Assembly: GCA_951230915.1 (NCBI GenBank)
Contig: OX579634.1
Span: 14,472,725-14,536,724 of the forward strand
Source: Antitrichia curtipendula
Lineage: Eukaryota; Streptophyta; Bryopsida; Hypnales; Leucodontaceae
DNA: 64,000 nucleotides
Direction: 5' to 3'
Shown one piece after another: positions 1 to 12,071 of the stretch (position 1 is the first letter of the stretch; every line of letters begins with the position of its first letter). The notes below the pieces were generated by a model. The model saw nothing but the letters and a program-made list of their open reading frames with translations, made no database searches and was not told the origin of the DNA. Position numbers and translations under genes: made by a program.

Positions 1-800
1 ATGGGTAAAGGGGCTTTGCAACGGATCCTTATAAACACTAATTTTGATGCTACTATTGAAGACCTTAGTGTTGCAACAACAGACCATATTCAAGAGCATG
101 TTTGAAAGAGCTTTGTTACAATGGAAGTGCATAAGTGACTTAGGATTATAGAGACTTAGGATTACGGAGTTGTTTTTTCTATGAGAGATTTTCTTACAAG
201 TATTGTGTTTGGTAGAATTACCATAGTGATTGATTGAAGTTTTTTCTGTGTAGCATCTACGTCCATGGTTGCAAACCAATATATGCGAGAAAAGTAAATT
301 TTGGGGGTTGAAAGAAAAAATTCGGAATTAGAAGGCAAGATTTTTGGGCAAATTTTTGGGGTTGAGGAAAAGATCGCGGGACTAAAAGGCAAGATTTTTG
401 AATTTGAAGTAGAGTTTTTAATGCATGAAATGCTACTCAAAGATATTAAATGTAAGATCCAAAAGACAAAGAGTGATGGAAAAGCCAATTTTATGAGCTA
501 AAGGTTATATTGAAGAAATCCTACTTCTGGTGGTGATTAAAAAAATAGTTTTAGTTGGTGATGAGAACTCTTGTAATTGCACTCTTGTAATTATCAAGAT
601 GGATGATCTAAATGGGCATAGTCATAACTTCGATGAACAAGTTTGTTTGATCAACCAACTCGACAACAAGTGAGGACACACCAATTCAACGAACTAGACG
701 TCCACCTGATAGATTGGTTGTCCAACTCAACGGACTTGTCATCGAGTGTCGAGTTGACGGACACAAAAGATGGATCTATTGACTTCATCGACATTTTTTA
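1..800. other. Decayed repeat region at window start
   Basis: No intact gene is visible. A short open frame with coiled-coil character lies at 301-501. From about 640 to 775 the DNA is rich in GTCC/GGAC and CAACTCGAC-type words. This pairing of a heptad-like short frame with GTCC-rich DNA is seen again around 49.1-50.8 kb, so I read both as remnants of one repeat family. That relationship is an inference from similar layout and a few shared words, not an alignment. Confidence 0.35.
301..501 (+). pseudogene. Short coiled-coil frame, repeat remnant
   Basis: This frame of about 66 codons starts at a non-ATG codon and encodes a Lys/Glu/Ile-rich peptide with repeated E-x-K-I and G-K-I-F words, which predicts a short coiled coil. 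The end of the peptide (LLKDIKCKIQKTKSD) resembles the end of the frame at 50586-50804 (LFQDIQQEVQEIKVD). In both places the DNA just after it contains a related GGTGGTGAT word. It is probably a fragment of a mobile-element protein and not a functional gene. No known family was recognised. Confidence 0.25.
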
Positions 801-914
801 TTCCAAGGTAAATATTAGATTAAAGTAAATTTGGAAATTTGAAGAAGAAAAATTGATCATATGTATCCTCTCGCAATCCTAACTCGTAAAGACTAACATT
901 AGATGATTTTTTGG

Positions 915-1167
915 GGGTCTGGAGGGCCGTTTTGGGCCTGTTCCCGGCATTGTTTCTCTGGCAGCAAAAAAATGGCCGTTGTCAGAATTTAAAAAAAAAT
1001 TAAAAAAAAAAAAATAAATCTTGAAATGGAAAAATAAGATGAACAAATTTTATTTTATTTTGTATGACGTGGTAGTCTCTCTGCCACGTCACACAGCTGC
1101 TGCGGTGTAGTTTCAGACAGTTTCAGAGTCTAGGAACCCTGGGGAACTCGTAGCCCTCCACAAGGAC
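915..1167. repeat. Possible MITE with TGGAGGGC termini
   Basis: The segment begins with GGTCTGGAGGGCCG and ends with AGCCCTCCACAAGGACT, which are imperfect inverted repeats sharing TGGAGGGC. Its interior contains poly-A/T runs and a GC-richer half. No clear target-site duplication was found, so the superfamily is unassigned (hAT-like ends are possible). The boundaries are approximate. Confidence 0.35.
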
Positions 1168-2790
1168 TGAATAACATGTAATGTTATGACTAACCGACAC
1201 AAATAGCTAATGTCACATCAAGATAGAGAACCTTCACATCAACTACAAATACAACATCAATTGGAGGGATTTTGTAAGCGTCAAGTTGGATTATGGATTG
1301 TTTCTGATTGATGAGATTTTAAGAATGAATGCATTATATCTTTAGCTAACATACTAGAAATGCCACACTTGATAATTTCTTAATTGAAAATTTCATCGTT
1401 TTAGTCCTTTGATTGTTATTGGAATCAAGATGATCTCAAAATGAGTTTGTTGACAATATCAACAAAGAGGTCCTTCAAATATTCCTACTAGTATGCTAGA
1501 CCCTTTTGAGTGCAAACGTTGTAGTCCTATTGAATACAATCATAACATATATCCTATTGAATGCCTCAATTCCTTGGAGTTGCTTAGATTAATTGTCACC
1601 TTCAAAGCTACAACTTAAGATTGAATGTCCTATCATGTTGCTTTTGAATATTGCCTCAAAACGTGGTCTTTATAGTGGCTTTTAAATTATAGTGAAGCAC
1701 CTAAGCAACAATGTCATTGAAGCCTAGATTTTAACCGAAAGCCACGTGGAAGAAACTACATTCATTCCAATAATTAAACTACAACCAACAACAACAAAAA
1801 TGCTATTCAAATTTTATAAACATCAATTTATTGTGAAACTGGCATTTGCTATGATGATCAATGAATTTCAAGGTCAATCTATTAAACATGTACATCAATA
1901 GGTGTTGATTTGCGGACCTCGGTGTTCTTGTATGACCAATTGTATGTAGCACTTTTTTAAACAACATCCATCCATCCATTGAAAGTGTATATTTTTGAAT
2001 TTGCATAAAAAACAATGAATATTGTGTATTTGAAAGTTTTCATATAAATTTTACACGTGGAAATTATCTTAGTCCTTCTGTACCATGACTCTAAATCACC
2101 TTTCTATTGAAGCTAATTCACCATGGGCCCCATTTTATAAACATTTAAGCAAACATCTTTATAATTTTTTTTTAATAAAATATAGGCAAGTTATTATAAA
2201 AATAGAGTGAAAAACAAAAACAAGAATAAATTATGACAGAAATTAGGTCAACAATATAGGGCTACATTAGTCTATACATTTAACTTAGGTTGGTTGTTTT
2301 GTTTTGATTTAACAATAAGACTTCTAAACCTGTATGTCCCCCTTTCGCATTCTTGATATTATCGGAAAGCCCTTTGCATGGAGGGGTGCATGGACTTTGT
2401 TTCATGGCATTCCAACTCACAGCATAAAAGATATTGAATTTCAAAGTCTTCATAAATTAAAAAATTAAAAAAATTACTCTTAATTTGATTTAAGGAAATT
2501 AAAGAGTCACAATTGACATCCAAATGGTTTTGACAACAACACAAGGCACACTATCATATATATATTAAAAAAAATTTACAACATATCAACTATTAAGTGA
2601 GTCTCACATCCATACAATTTTTGAGTTTTTCCACCTTATATCCAAAATTTTGGTTGTATTTGATCATAGAAACATTGACCAAAAACTTTTTAGTACAAAA
2701 TAAAAAAATTAATGATCATGATAGTACGTAAATAAGAATGTATCACAATTCATATATATTAAACCACCACAATTGAAGAATTATAAATAT
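1168..2790. other. AT-rich intergenic DNA, nothing recognised
   Basis: All frames are short and interrupted. I found no convincing gene, RNA or structured repeat between the two small elements that flank this stretch. Confidence 0.6.
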
Positions 2791-2800
2791 AGGTTGTATA

Positions 2801-3035
2801 GGTCGGGGTGAACTAATCCCTTTGCTTGTCCAAGCAAAGTCATTCTAGGGGTGCATGGAAAAAAAAGCCCCCCTATTTTGTGCTTGATTAATTTATCAAC
2901 TACACCCCTCCCATATAATTTGGGGTCTCTAATTGCAAATATGAATTCAAAATTTGCAAATTTCATCATGTATGGCAAATAAAAAAATTTAGCGTTTACC
3001 CTCGGGGACAAGCGAGGGGTCAATTCACCTTGGCC
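2801..3035. mobile_element. Mutator-type MITE with 9-bp target duplication (MITE B, copy 1)
   Basis: This 235-bp element has inverted ends: the left end GGTCGGGGTGAACTAATCCC matches the reverse complement of the right end, GGCCAAGGTGAATTGACCCC. Both continue into a shared GCTTGTCC word. The element is flanked by a perfect 9-bp direct repeat, GGTTGTATA, at 2792-2800 and 3036-3044. A 9-bp duplication is the hallmark of Mutator-like elements. It has no coding capacity, so it is a non-autonomous MITE. A partial copy lies at 14085-14196. Confidence 0.75.
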
Positions 3036-3045
3036 GGTTGTATAG

Positions 3046-4849
3046 AGGTCTATGATCTCAAAGATTGTTTGAAACTTTTTTCAAGATAGGAAATCACTAC
3101 TCAAGATGACAAGGTAGACTACATTGGAAAATTGAAATTGAAATTCCAGGTTGAATTCAACGTTCACGGTCAGTCACACGTGAATCTTGTTACCCAAGTT
3201 AGAAGCTCATTTCCTGTGAACAAGAAATAATTCTTAAGTACCGGAGTACAATGACAAATGTAAAGAAGATAAGGATGCGCCGACATTTAGAATGCCTGAT
3301 ATCCAGGCTGCCGGTCCTCGAGGACATTATTATCAGGAGACTGAAAAGGTGCCTAGAAAGAATGCATAAGTTAAAGCAATTCTTTTGATATGTCTTTTAC
3401 CTATTCTCAAATCTCAATGCAGCGGACTACCCGGCAGGAAAGTTCCGAAAGAAAAGAGGCTAAAAAAGCAAATCTTTTCAGTCTTGTCACCATTTTCTGT
3501 TCTAGAAATCAAATTCGGATGGAATGCACACACGTAATTTCAGAACATTATTCAGTAATTGGCTGTCAATACCAAGGTGGGGCCATTGTTAGATGTTCGA
3601 AATTCAACCGACAAGGTAAACCTGCTCAAGAAAAGACATTGAGAAGTTGACCCCACAACTGAAAGAAGACATATAGTGATACAGTAAAAGCAAAGACCAA
3701 CAAGACGGAGGCTTGAGAAAAGAATCGGGCCAAGCAGTCACACAAAACGAGGAACAAACAGAGGAACAATGATAGTCTACTCGTAGCCCACATCAGATTA
3801 AACAATTTGATTGGACTTAAAAGCCTAACGAGCTTCACAGTTGAATAATGTAGTGTTGATGTTGAATTCCTACACAAACTTCGAAGTAAAAGGATATGCA
3901 GTCAACTTCCTTTCATTATATCTCATGAGTTTAAGCTCTGAGCAATTTGAGCATACTCATTGCAAATTTCAGCACATCCAGTACAAAATTTCGAGCAAAC
4001 TCGACAATATTTGAACATCAATTTCAGCTACACTCGTTTACGACATTCCAATCCAGGAGAAATGCCCACTGCTTCAACAGTAAGGCTCTTCAGGCATCGT
4101 CCTGTGCAAGGGATTCAAAGGGAACAGACTTTGAATATTCACGAGCCTTAACAAGAGTGACCAGAGTTTCTCGTCTTCTTCTTCAACTGGTTCGGTGGAT
4201 TTTGAAAACGCAAGAATGATCCTCCTCTTTGCCGTTTGCTGATGCTTTGGAGTTGGCTTTTGGTGCGTGAGGATATCAATTTCAGAAACACACGACTCCA
4301 GAGTATTCTTTATAATAACCTGCATTGGCATTGAAGAATTTACCTCAGCAGGGGGATGGCGTTTAATTGCAGGTCCGTTTCCAGTGGAAGAATGGATGAT
4401 CACTAATTTCTTTGGCTACTTGTTGTCTTCCACCAATCTGTCAGTTGACAACAGAAACCTTCGTCAGAAGAGATAGACCTAATCTCCTTACAGCTCGTGC
4501 AACGCCTCTAGATTGATTGGGTCCTGGACTTCTCTACTCAGCTCCACCCCAACTAATCTCAAACAATATAAGGCCTTAAATTGATGTTAGCTTCATGCGA
4601 ATCTAATGATAGTGGATTATTGAGATGAAGCTCAATCGATTCAAACATACAGCCACGAAGTAGAAACAAAGCACGCACCTGTACCAGTGGACACGCAGAC
4701 TGTCGCTGTTCTTGCAGCACGCACGTCGCGATGACGATGGAGATGGCGATGGCGATGGAGATGGAGATGGACTTTCATTTCTGAAGCATTTAATGCATCA
4801 AGCGCGAGCTGACGCATTCAGAAGAGAGAGTGCACAGCATGTTGGTGTG
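3046..4849. other. Intergenic DNA and kinase 3' flank
   Basis: No gene was recognised. Several frames of 60-110 codons exist on both strands between 3.4 and 4.5 kb, but none shows a known motif. The last few hundred bases lie downstream of the kinase stop codon and probably contain its 3' untranslated region, including the hexanucleotide repeat near 4729-4770. Confidence 0.5.
4729..4770. repeat. GATGGC/GATGGA hexanucleotide microsatellite
   Basis: About seven imperfect hexamers (GATGAC, GATGGA, GATGGC) lie in tandem, about 80-120 bp downstream of the kinase stop codon, so they probably fall in its 3' untranslated region. Confidence 0.8.
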
Positions 4850-7728
4850 TCACGACTCCCAAGGTTCCCCGATGATGTTTCCCGTGGCCATCAGCGAAGG
4901 CGGGACACTCGCAATGGACCTCCGCAGCAGCAACATACACTTCCAGTGCCTCAACCTTTCACAAATCTCGGAGAATTCCGGTCGTTCATTGGGATTGCTC
5001 GCCCAACACTTGGTGAGAAACTTGGTGATGTAGACAGGGCAGTGCAAAGGCATCTCCGGCCGCTCTCCCGCACACACTTTCTGGTAAACTATCGCCAGCG
5101 GCCATCCTTGGAACGGGATCTTCCCCGTGAGAATCTCATAGCACGTCATGGCGAAGCTGTAAACATCCGCCGGCCACGAGTATTTGCTAATCATCTCCTC
5201 GTCTCGGAAAACTTCTGGAGCTCGCCACCGACAAGCGTCTGTTTGGAATGAGCTCGCCTGCAGCATCTCCAGTTTGAACTTGGACAGACCCACATCCGCA
5301 AGCTTGACGTGGAAATACTCCCAACACGGTGCCGTCGCGTCCCCGGCTTCACAAAGCGTGATCAGCACCTTGCGCGCGCGCACGTCGCGGTGCATCAGCT
5401 TGCAATCCTTCAAGTACTGAAGCGCCTCCGCGATTTGGAGCATGATGTCAACAGATTGCAAAAGGGAGAACGGCGGGGATGTTTCTTGAAAATTTAGGGT
5501 TCGAAGCTCAATGAGAGTGCGTAAGTCGCGTCCCACGACTTCCATGACGAACATCGCCGCTCGCTGCTTCTGGTTGTACGCGCATCCGATGAGCTTCACG
5601 ATGTTGGGGTGCTGCACGCCGGCCACTTTCGCGGCCTCCTTTTCCAAAACCTCGGGATCAATACCGCCTGTTAAAACCTTCACCGCGACAGGCTCCCCGA
5701 ACCACTTGCACTTCAACACCACCGCGAAGCTTCCCTGGCCGATGGTGTCGTGAAGCTCCAGCTGATACTGGTCGATCCAGAAGGAATCGGGCGCGAGGTC
5801 GGGTGACGGCTCCGGACCTTCAAGCTTCAAGATCAGAACCTCGAAAACGTACCGATCGGGTTCTTCTTCAATGGGATTGTACCAAGTCGCGTTCACGATG
5901 TAACGAAGGGTTAAGCACATGATCTTCTTGTCACTGACTTCCCGCTCTTCGTCGGCTTTCAAGGAATACAGATGCGTGTAGCGGATGTGCCGCTCTTCAG
6001 TCGCCCAGTGACTAAAGGCCAAGCTCAGGAGTGATGTGGTGTGCATGGTGACGCCGTTGCGCCAGACGTGAAACGCGAACTCCACCACGTTGAGGCTCCA
6101 CACGAACTCACGGATGTTAAATGCGAAAGGGGACATGGAACGGAGGCGAGGGAAGTCGGGACCGATGCAAGGGAGTGTGAGCGCCATGCGCCACCAGTCA
6201 GGACGACAGCAATGGGTGACAAGCATCTCTCCGTCGTGCATCACGTGACGGAGTTGCACGAGAGAGTCGATGCAGAATGACATAGCTGCAGAACCAATTC
6301 CGAAGCTCGACTCGCAAGCCCAAGTGAGGGACTCCACTGCGCGCGTGATCTTGGTTTGGTAACGCTGGAAATTCTCCTCCGCCATGAAGTAGCACTTAGT
6401 GAGATGGGAGACTTGCGCGTGGTAGATCGTCACCTGCAAGCACCTCATAGACACATAGGTTTAGCCCGCCGCAACACAAAAAAGCTCAAATGCAACGGGA
6501 AACGCATACATCGAATAAGCCGAAGAACCAGCAATTTGAAAACAGGTCATGTCATAGAAATACACGTATGATTCTGTAAAAGAGTCCACTCAAACCTCGT
6601 TGATATTACCACCTAAAGTCTCAACATTTTCACTTAGACGACATAGATTGAATGTGTGACGAGTGTGCTAATGTAGAGCCTCCATTCACCATACAGCAAG
6701 GGAGAGGTTCCATGCGCCATACTTTGAGCCTTTGCCCACAACAATCTAGAAACTTGTGTCATCTAAAATTTTGCACATTTATTCAGTGTTAAGCTAAAAA
6801 TCAATTGCGAAAACCTAAGTGTCCATAGATTAAGTGTTTACACACTTCACACATATCCAACTTCACATGTATGGTCAACGGAGCATCTGATGTACTGTAT
6901 GGTTGCTGGAGCCTCTACTTTGCAATCAATGATTTTGTGGCAAGTTGCAGGATGTTCTGAAATGACATTCTAGAGGAGGTCAGAATGAAGAGGTTTAAGG
7001 TCATCCTCAATGCACCCACTGTAGTTGGCCTATGAAGCAAATCAATGGTGGACATTCTCTGTTAGTTTCGTGTTAGAGAAACTTCACCATTGATTTCCTG
7101 TAAAGGAGAATTTTACAAGGTCGCATTTACGATGGTTCAAGTGTTGTAAATCTTTGAAGGAAATGGGACGAAAAAAAAGGAAGGGCGGTTGTCAAAATTC
7201 ACCACTAGTCACCTGGTTCTGCGCATTTTTCAACCGACTGCACAAGAACAGGCAATCGTTCATGGCGGCGTACAGCTTGTGCACCCACTCGCGCTCCTTG
7301 TTTTGCAGGTTTTCCAATCGCGCCGGGGGGCGCAGCAGCTGCAAGTCCCGCTCAGAATTAAGCGGCGGCGACCACGTCTCCGACTGATTGTCCTCAAAAA
7401 ACTCAAGGCCATCTTCCATGGGCTCCTCCGTGTACGCATCAAAGTCTTCTCCTTCAAATGCGAACGGGTCTTCGTCTTCGTTGCTGGCCATGACTTTCTC
7501 CAACATGGATCCCGAGTTGTGCACATCTGCTCCATTCGCTCTGTTTTCAACACATTTGCTGAAGGAGTATTGCCGGCTGTAGATCTCGCTTTTCAAGATC
7601 CCGCGCAGTGTCTTGGAGTCGTCTAACAGTTGCAGCCCGTAATCCAGAATCCCATTCGATGTCGTCATGGTGTGGAGGAGCCTTTCGGACAGAGGTTTGC
7701 TACTTTGGCATTCTCCGTCACGACTCAT
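4850..7728 (-). CDS. TKL-type protein kinase with DUF1221/MLKL-like N-terminus
   Basis: Two exons on the minus strand, 7728-7213 and 6433-4850, join in phase 0 across a GT-AG intron to give 699 residues. The C-terminal kinase domain (about 397-668) shows GQGSFA in the glycine loop, VAVK with Lys424, HRD at 520-522, DVG at 552-554 and APE at 577-579. The catalytic loop reads HRDVRARKV, so the Asn normally following HRD by five positions is Lys, the HRD+2 Lys is Arg, and DFG is DVG. Loss of the metal-binding Asn suggests weak or no catalysis. The N-terminal half is helical. A segment near 240-257 (GEMLVTHCCRPDWWRMAL) resembles the GE-x-YVR-C...WW core of DUF1221, the N-terminal domain of plant MLKL-type kinases; this match is from memory and moderate. 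An acidic stretch lies around residues 80-115. The start is the first ATG of the long frame; a non-coding upstream exon cannot be excluded. A MITE sits in the intron. Confidence 0.85.
6670..6921. mobile_element. MITE A, copy 1, inside the kinase intron
   Basis: The left end (GTAGAGCCTCCATTCACCAT, continuing through ACAGCAAGGGAGAGG) is mirrored at the right end, whose reverse complement reads GTAGAGGCTCCAGCAACCAT. The same left-end words recur at 57372-57615 with its own inverted right end. The 252-bp segment has no coding capacity and lies wholly within the 6434-7212 intron. No clear target duplication was found, so the superfamily is open. Confidence 0.65.
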
Positions 7729-10472
7729 TCTTTCTCGAGTCTCACTATTCTACCTTGAGATTCAAAAATGCTTAAAAAACTATCTTTCAGGTATCGGTCG
7801 TTGAAATCAATGGAGGTCACACTGATCACTGCAGACCAACTGTACATGCTTCCGTCTCTTTCCGTAACCTAATTCGTCATCATTTCCATTAACCACTTTG
7901 CTAATTCAGAGGAGACGGAAACGCTGATCAGTCTTTGCTTGGTGATGACAATAGCGCCAATCCAATAGCAACTTCGTGTTGCACGACATTGTGGATTGAT
8001 CTCCTACGCAAACCGAACGGGTTCGATTGATCTGTCATGCTTGGGGTAAGCAGTTGCTCACCCCGTTTGATTCATCATGTACTGCATTTCAGATGCCCAG
8101 TCAAGAGAGTGTAATCAACCCTGAGGAAGCCACTAGCTGCTCCGACCTGCATAAATATCCATTCCACTGCAAGGAAGCAAACAGCAGCTCTTAAATGTTA
8201 GTGTCTAGATCCACATAAAGTCGAAGGGAGGAGGAGAACGCAAAACACAAATATAGGGTGCGTCACTTTCAATAGTTAAGAACCATTGAATGTAGAAGAT
8301 CCATCATTGATTTGAAAATATTAACCAAAATTACAAAGGGTAGAGACAATCAACCCACAGTAAAGAATGAGAAAAAAATAAAAGTTGAATCCGCAAAGGT
8401 GAGATCGTTTCTCTAGAACAATGTCCAGATCCATCGCCAGAAGACCTAATTGATGGTGAATTGAATTCGACTGACTCAAACGTGCTAACGACAGCATGGA
8501 AAGAATATGAAGGTGACGTGCTACCACTACGACTTGGGATCACACAGCTTTATAGAGGCACGACATCATGGTGACAGAACAGCAGATCCAGTTCTGGCCT
8601 AACAGGGGCCATCACTACAGGTGCCAGTTTCTTGATGAGTCATACTGCCAAAAGTTGAAAATGATCAGTATGTCATAAGAAACATTAATGAGTCATCCAC
8701 AAAGGAGATAACACCATAAAGGAGAAAGCGCCAGAAAAGGGTACCTCGTCAGTGAGAGGGTTACGGAAAAGAAAATACTCCTATTGCAAGCAGAAACGCA
8801 TTCAAGACTATGACTAAGAGCATCGCCACTGTTTCACTGTTTCAAGAGGGCCTAGCCCGGCGCAGGGCGTGCCCGCTCAGTTTGACTTACTGCGTGAATT
8901 CTGGGTGGAGATGCTCTTAGTTCAAACGCCTGAACTTAACATTCTCCGATGTAAACCCTGCCACATCAGATTATCTAGATTCGCTCTTATCTGGGGATTG
9001 TGAATCGCATCACAAATTCAAAAGCCAGATGCCCTAGAGAGGTTAATTCAAAAACCAATTCATGCCAAGCCAGAATGGATCGCATGGCCACTTCGAAGAA
9101 CCATTCCGATGCCCATTCCGATTCTCTACAAGAATCTTCAAGCTCTTCTCTCAAAGTTCGACCACTCCAACCAACAACGTCAAGCTCTAGCGGTTGTAGC
9201 GATCCCACACACAACACCTCGAGATTCGCACTCACCATCCAAGACAATCAACGATTCGCAAGTCACGATTCGCCACATTCACACAAACAATCAATCTGAT
9301 AAATAAGCAAGCAAGCGCGATCAACCAATCACTCAGTCCAAGCAACAATCCAAGCAGCCCATCCAAGCCACTTACGTTCTGGACTGCTTCCTCCGAGCAC
9401 GATCCGTGATCCATAAACTCCCATTCATAGCCATACCCGATTCACCAAATCCCTCACCGAATACAGCACCAATCCTCCACCCGCACTATATATATTAGTA
9501 TTCTTCCGCAAGATTCAATTACGCGCTGCCTACCCAGGCTTGGTCTCACTAAGATCGTTCTACCTAAAGCCCCATTGTCGCAGTGAAGCTCGCTATCCCA
9601 ACGCAAAGAAAGCCCTCTACGGCATGCCAACAACCGTGACAAGTCCCACAGACACGAGAATCTCCCTCCCTAGCCGCGATCGAACACGACCCATTTCTCG
9701 CGTCCCGCAAGCCCGTTCTTAACCATACTGGAGCCCCCCCTTGCATGCTCCCAATGCGTGGGGCCCGGCGAAGACTAAGTATGGCAGCAAGGGTGGGGTG
9801 AACCAAGCTGGGTCGTCCGCTGTGGCGGAAGGGGAGACGACCGTGTCAGGCTGATGGCCGGATCCTTCAAACAACCCACCCGCCCTGCTCCCCAGACAAG
9901 CAAACAAGCAACCAACCAAGCCATCCCTTTGACGATAAAAAGAAGAAAAGAACAACTACCCTGCGTTAAGGTCGTCCTGCACTCGGGCGATGGCGACGAG
10001 GGAGCTTGAGATGTGGAATTGGTCAAAGGGGCTGTGCAGGGGGCGGCTCCAATTGACAAGTCGCCGTTTCTTGTTGTCCTCGTCTCCGTCTCTCTCGTTG
10101 CGGGAGCGGCCTGGACATGCATTGCTGCCCTTCTTTCTGTTACGCTTGGAGCTCCATTGATTTTCTAAGCTTATTAAGGTAGTGATCGGTCGCCATCTCT
10201 TTCCAGTGACAGCAATTTGCTGTGCCCCACGCCCCCCACCGGAAGACTAACTTCACTTCACTTACTCAGTCTCATCCGCTGTTGCGTGACAGACTGAGTT
10301 CCGTCGGTTCAACCTCCCCTCGGTCCTTTCCTTGCGCTTTTTTTTCCTCTTCTTTTTCTTGGTCCTTTTCGGAAGGGACGGCCGAATTTGGCCCTTTCGG
10401 TGAAGCCTATGTATGGATCCTGCATCGAATTCCTACAGTGAGGACCCATAAGTTTACCATCTCAGGGCCTGT
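7729..10472. other. Kinase 5' flank and intergenic DNA
   Basis: This region is upstream of the minus-strand kinase and should hold its promoter. GC rises between about 9.0 and 10.45 kb, with several overlapping frames of 60-115 codons on both strands. None has a recognisable motif or plausible splice partners. A TATATATA run at about 9487 could be a core promoter on either strand, but it is 1.76 kb from the kinase ATG and I cannot assign it. Confidence 0.4.
8813..8921. mobile_element. Short MITE with AGAGCATC termini
   Basis: The segment is bounded by CTAAGAGCATCGCCAC on the left and GGTGGAGATGCTCTTAG on the right, which are inverted repeats of about 15 bp with one mismatch. The flanking dinucleotide is TA on both sides (ACTA|AGAGCATC and GATGCTCT|TAGT), compatible with a TA duplication, but the palindromic context makes this ambiguous. 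AGAGCATCTCCA-type ends are common in plant MITEs. Confidence 0.55.
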
Positions 10473-11436
10473 TTAACCCCCTCACCGCCCAAGGGGACCA
10501 AAAGTGTCCTCACACAGTCTAGCAGTCAAGTGCTGTAACTTTTGTATCCAATGTCCAAGGGAAAGTCGCGCATACTAGTCTATTTTTTATGGTAAAATTT
10601 TCAGATCTATCCAAAATGTACTGAGTATTTTTAAGCCATTCGAAGTTCGCAGGTTCAATTTGAGTTCACCACACTGCATTGAGATGGCTGCAACTTCGGG
10701 GGCTTTTATCTTTTTCATCAAATGTTAGTTTCCAATAAAATTTGTTGTGATTTGTTCCCCATAAAGTCTGCTTATTGTGGTAAAATTTTCATGTCAATCC
10801 AAGTTGTTTTGAATTCTTGGGAACAATTCGAAGTTCAAAATTAATCCAGACATTATTGCATTACAGTGAACTTTGGCGGCTTATAACTTCTTCAGACAGT
10901 GTTTGTTTTCAATCATTTTTGTTGGAAAAGTTGCGCATACTAGTCCAGTTCTTGTGGTAAAAATTTAATATCAATCCAAGAAGTTATGATTGACTGAGAA
11001 GCATTTTAGTAGGGGTAGGTTTAGCCATAGATGTGTTTTATTGCTACTTTTTTCACTATTTTTTAACATTTCAAAACAATTTTGCAAACCCAATGAGTCA
11101 ATTGAATGGGGTTTTTTTCTCCACCAAAGTGTTTGTCTTTTGGTTTTGAATCACTTTGTAGTTTAAAGTTTTTTCATTTGAGTAGGTTTAGAAATCAAAT
11201 TCCACCTCCAAATGTGTTTTTAGGAAAATTTCAGCATCTTTTTTCAACACTAACTCATTATAATCTTTCAATCTATACGGTCAAATGACCCCAAATTTGA
11301 TTTACACCATGTACAACATGCACACTATAAGAATGTACGGTTGAGATTTTCATACCTCTCTCACATTTAGACTTATAATACTTGAAAAGCAAGGTTGTTT
11401 TTTGACATGGTTAGGCCTTAGGCGGTGAAGGGTTAA
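10473..11436 (+). mobile_element. piggyBac-like non-autonomous element, copy 1 (PB1)
   Basis: TTAA at 10473-10476 and 11433-11436 flank a 956-bp body. The body begins CCCCCTCACCGCC, and the reverse complement of its right end begins CCCTTCACCGCCTAAGG. TTAA duplications with CCC-starting inverted ends define the piggyBac superfamily. No transposase frame is present. The left half contains three degenerate tandem units about 180 bp apart, each with a GGTAAAATTTTCA-like anchor (about 10591, 10779 and 10956). A second copy lies inverted at 12072-13036 and is similar along nearly its whole length. Assignment rests on termini only. Confidence 0.7.
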
Positions 11437-12071
11437 ACCCAAAAACATTGGGTTGGAGCCCAAAGAAATGGAATGCTTTGATTGGGTCAAGTTTTTGATT
11501 GTCAAGTTTTTGGCTGTAAATAGGCCTTCAGTCATTTTATTTCATGCACAAGAATTGCACATCATTCTATGTGAATGGGACTTTGTAAAACAAGCATATA
11601 AAACCATAGAAACCAAGTTTGTGGGCCTCCCATTAACAACACATTAAGAGTGTAAGGTAACTACACCTAAAACCAACCAAATGAACAATTTAGCTCTTAG
11701 TTTTCAATATTGTATTAAAAAGTTTTTTGTGGGGTCTTGTTGATAGTCAAAAGGGAATTTCAGATTCTCTTAGAATGCATTTTTTGGACATTCTACGAAT
11801 GAATTATGGATTTTCAAAATTAAAGAGCTGACAATAGGTGTTTCTAAAATTGACACTACACTCTTATCAATAGTGGGAGTATATTTTAGGCAAGAATCTA
11901 TCGGGAATGGTATTACAAAGAGGTCACAATTAGATGGTGTTTCCTTAAGCTTTGAAAGGGGCATGTGAAGATGGGTTATTGTAAAAGTAACTACAGAACA
12001 AATTTGGCAAAAATGTACTGATTGCATGCATTATAGAACACCAATGGAGGATGATACAAGATATTTAATTG
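11437..12071. other. Spacer between two inverted piggyBac-like copies
   Basis: This is about 635 bp of AT-rich DNA. It has small frames but no recognised protein. The flanking copies share no sequence with it, so it could be the original intergenic DNA or part of a larger composite element. Confidence 0.5.

Noticed and set aside
4850..7626. Numerous plus-strand frames across the kinase gene
   Set aside because: They are antisense shadows of the minus-strand kinase exons and contain no motifs.
9000..10480. Overlapping frames of 60-115 codons in GC-richer DNA upstream of the kinase
   Set aside because: No domain, no splice pairing that extends them and no start context; probably chance or untranslated promoter DNA.
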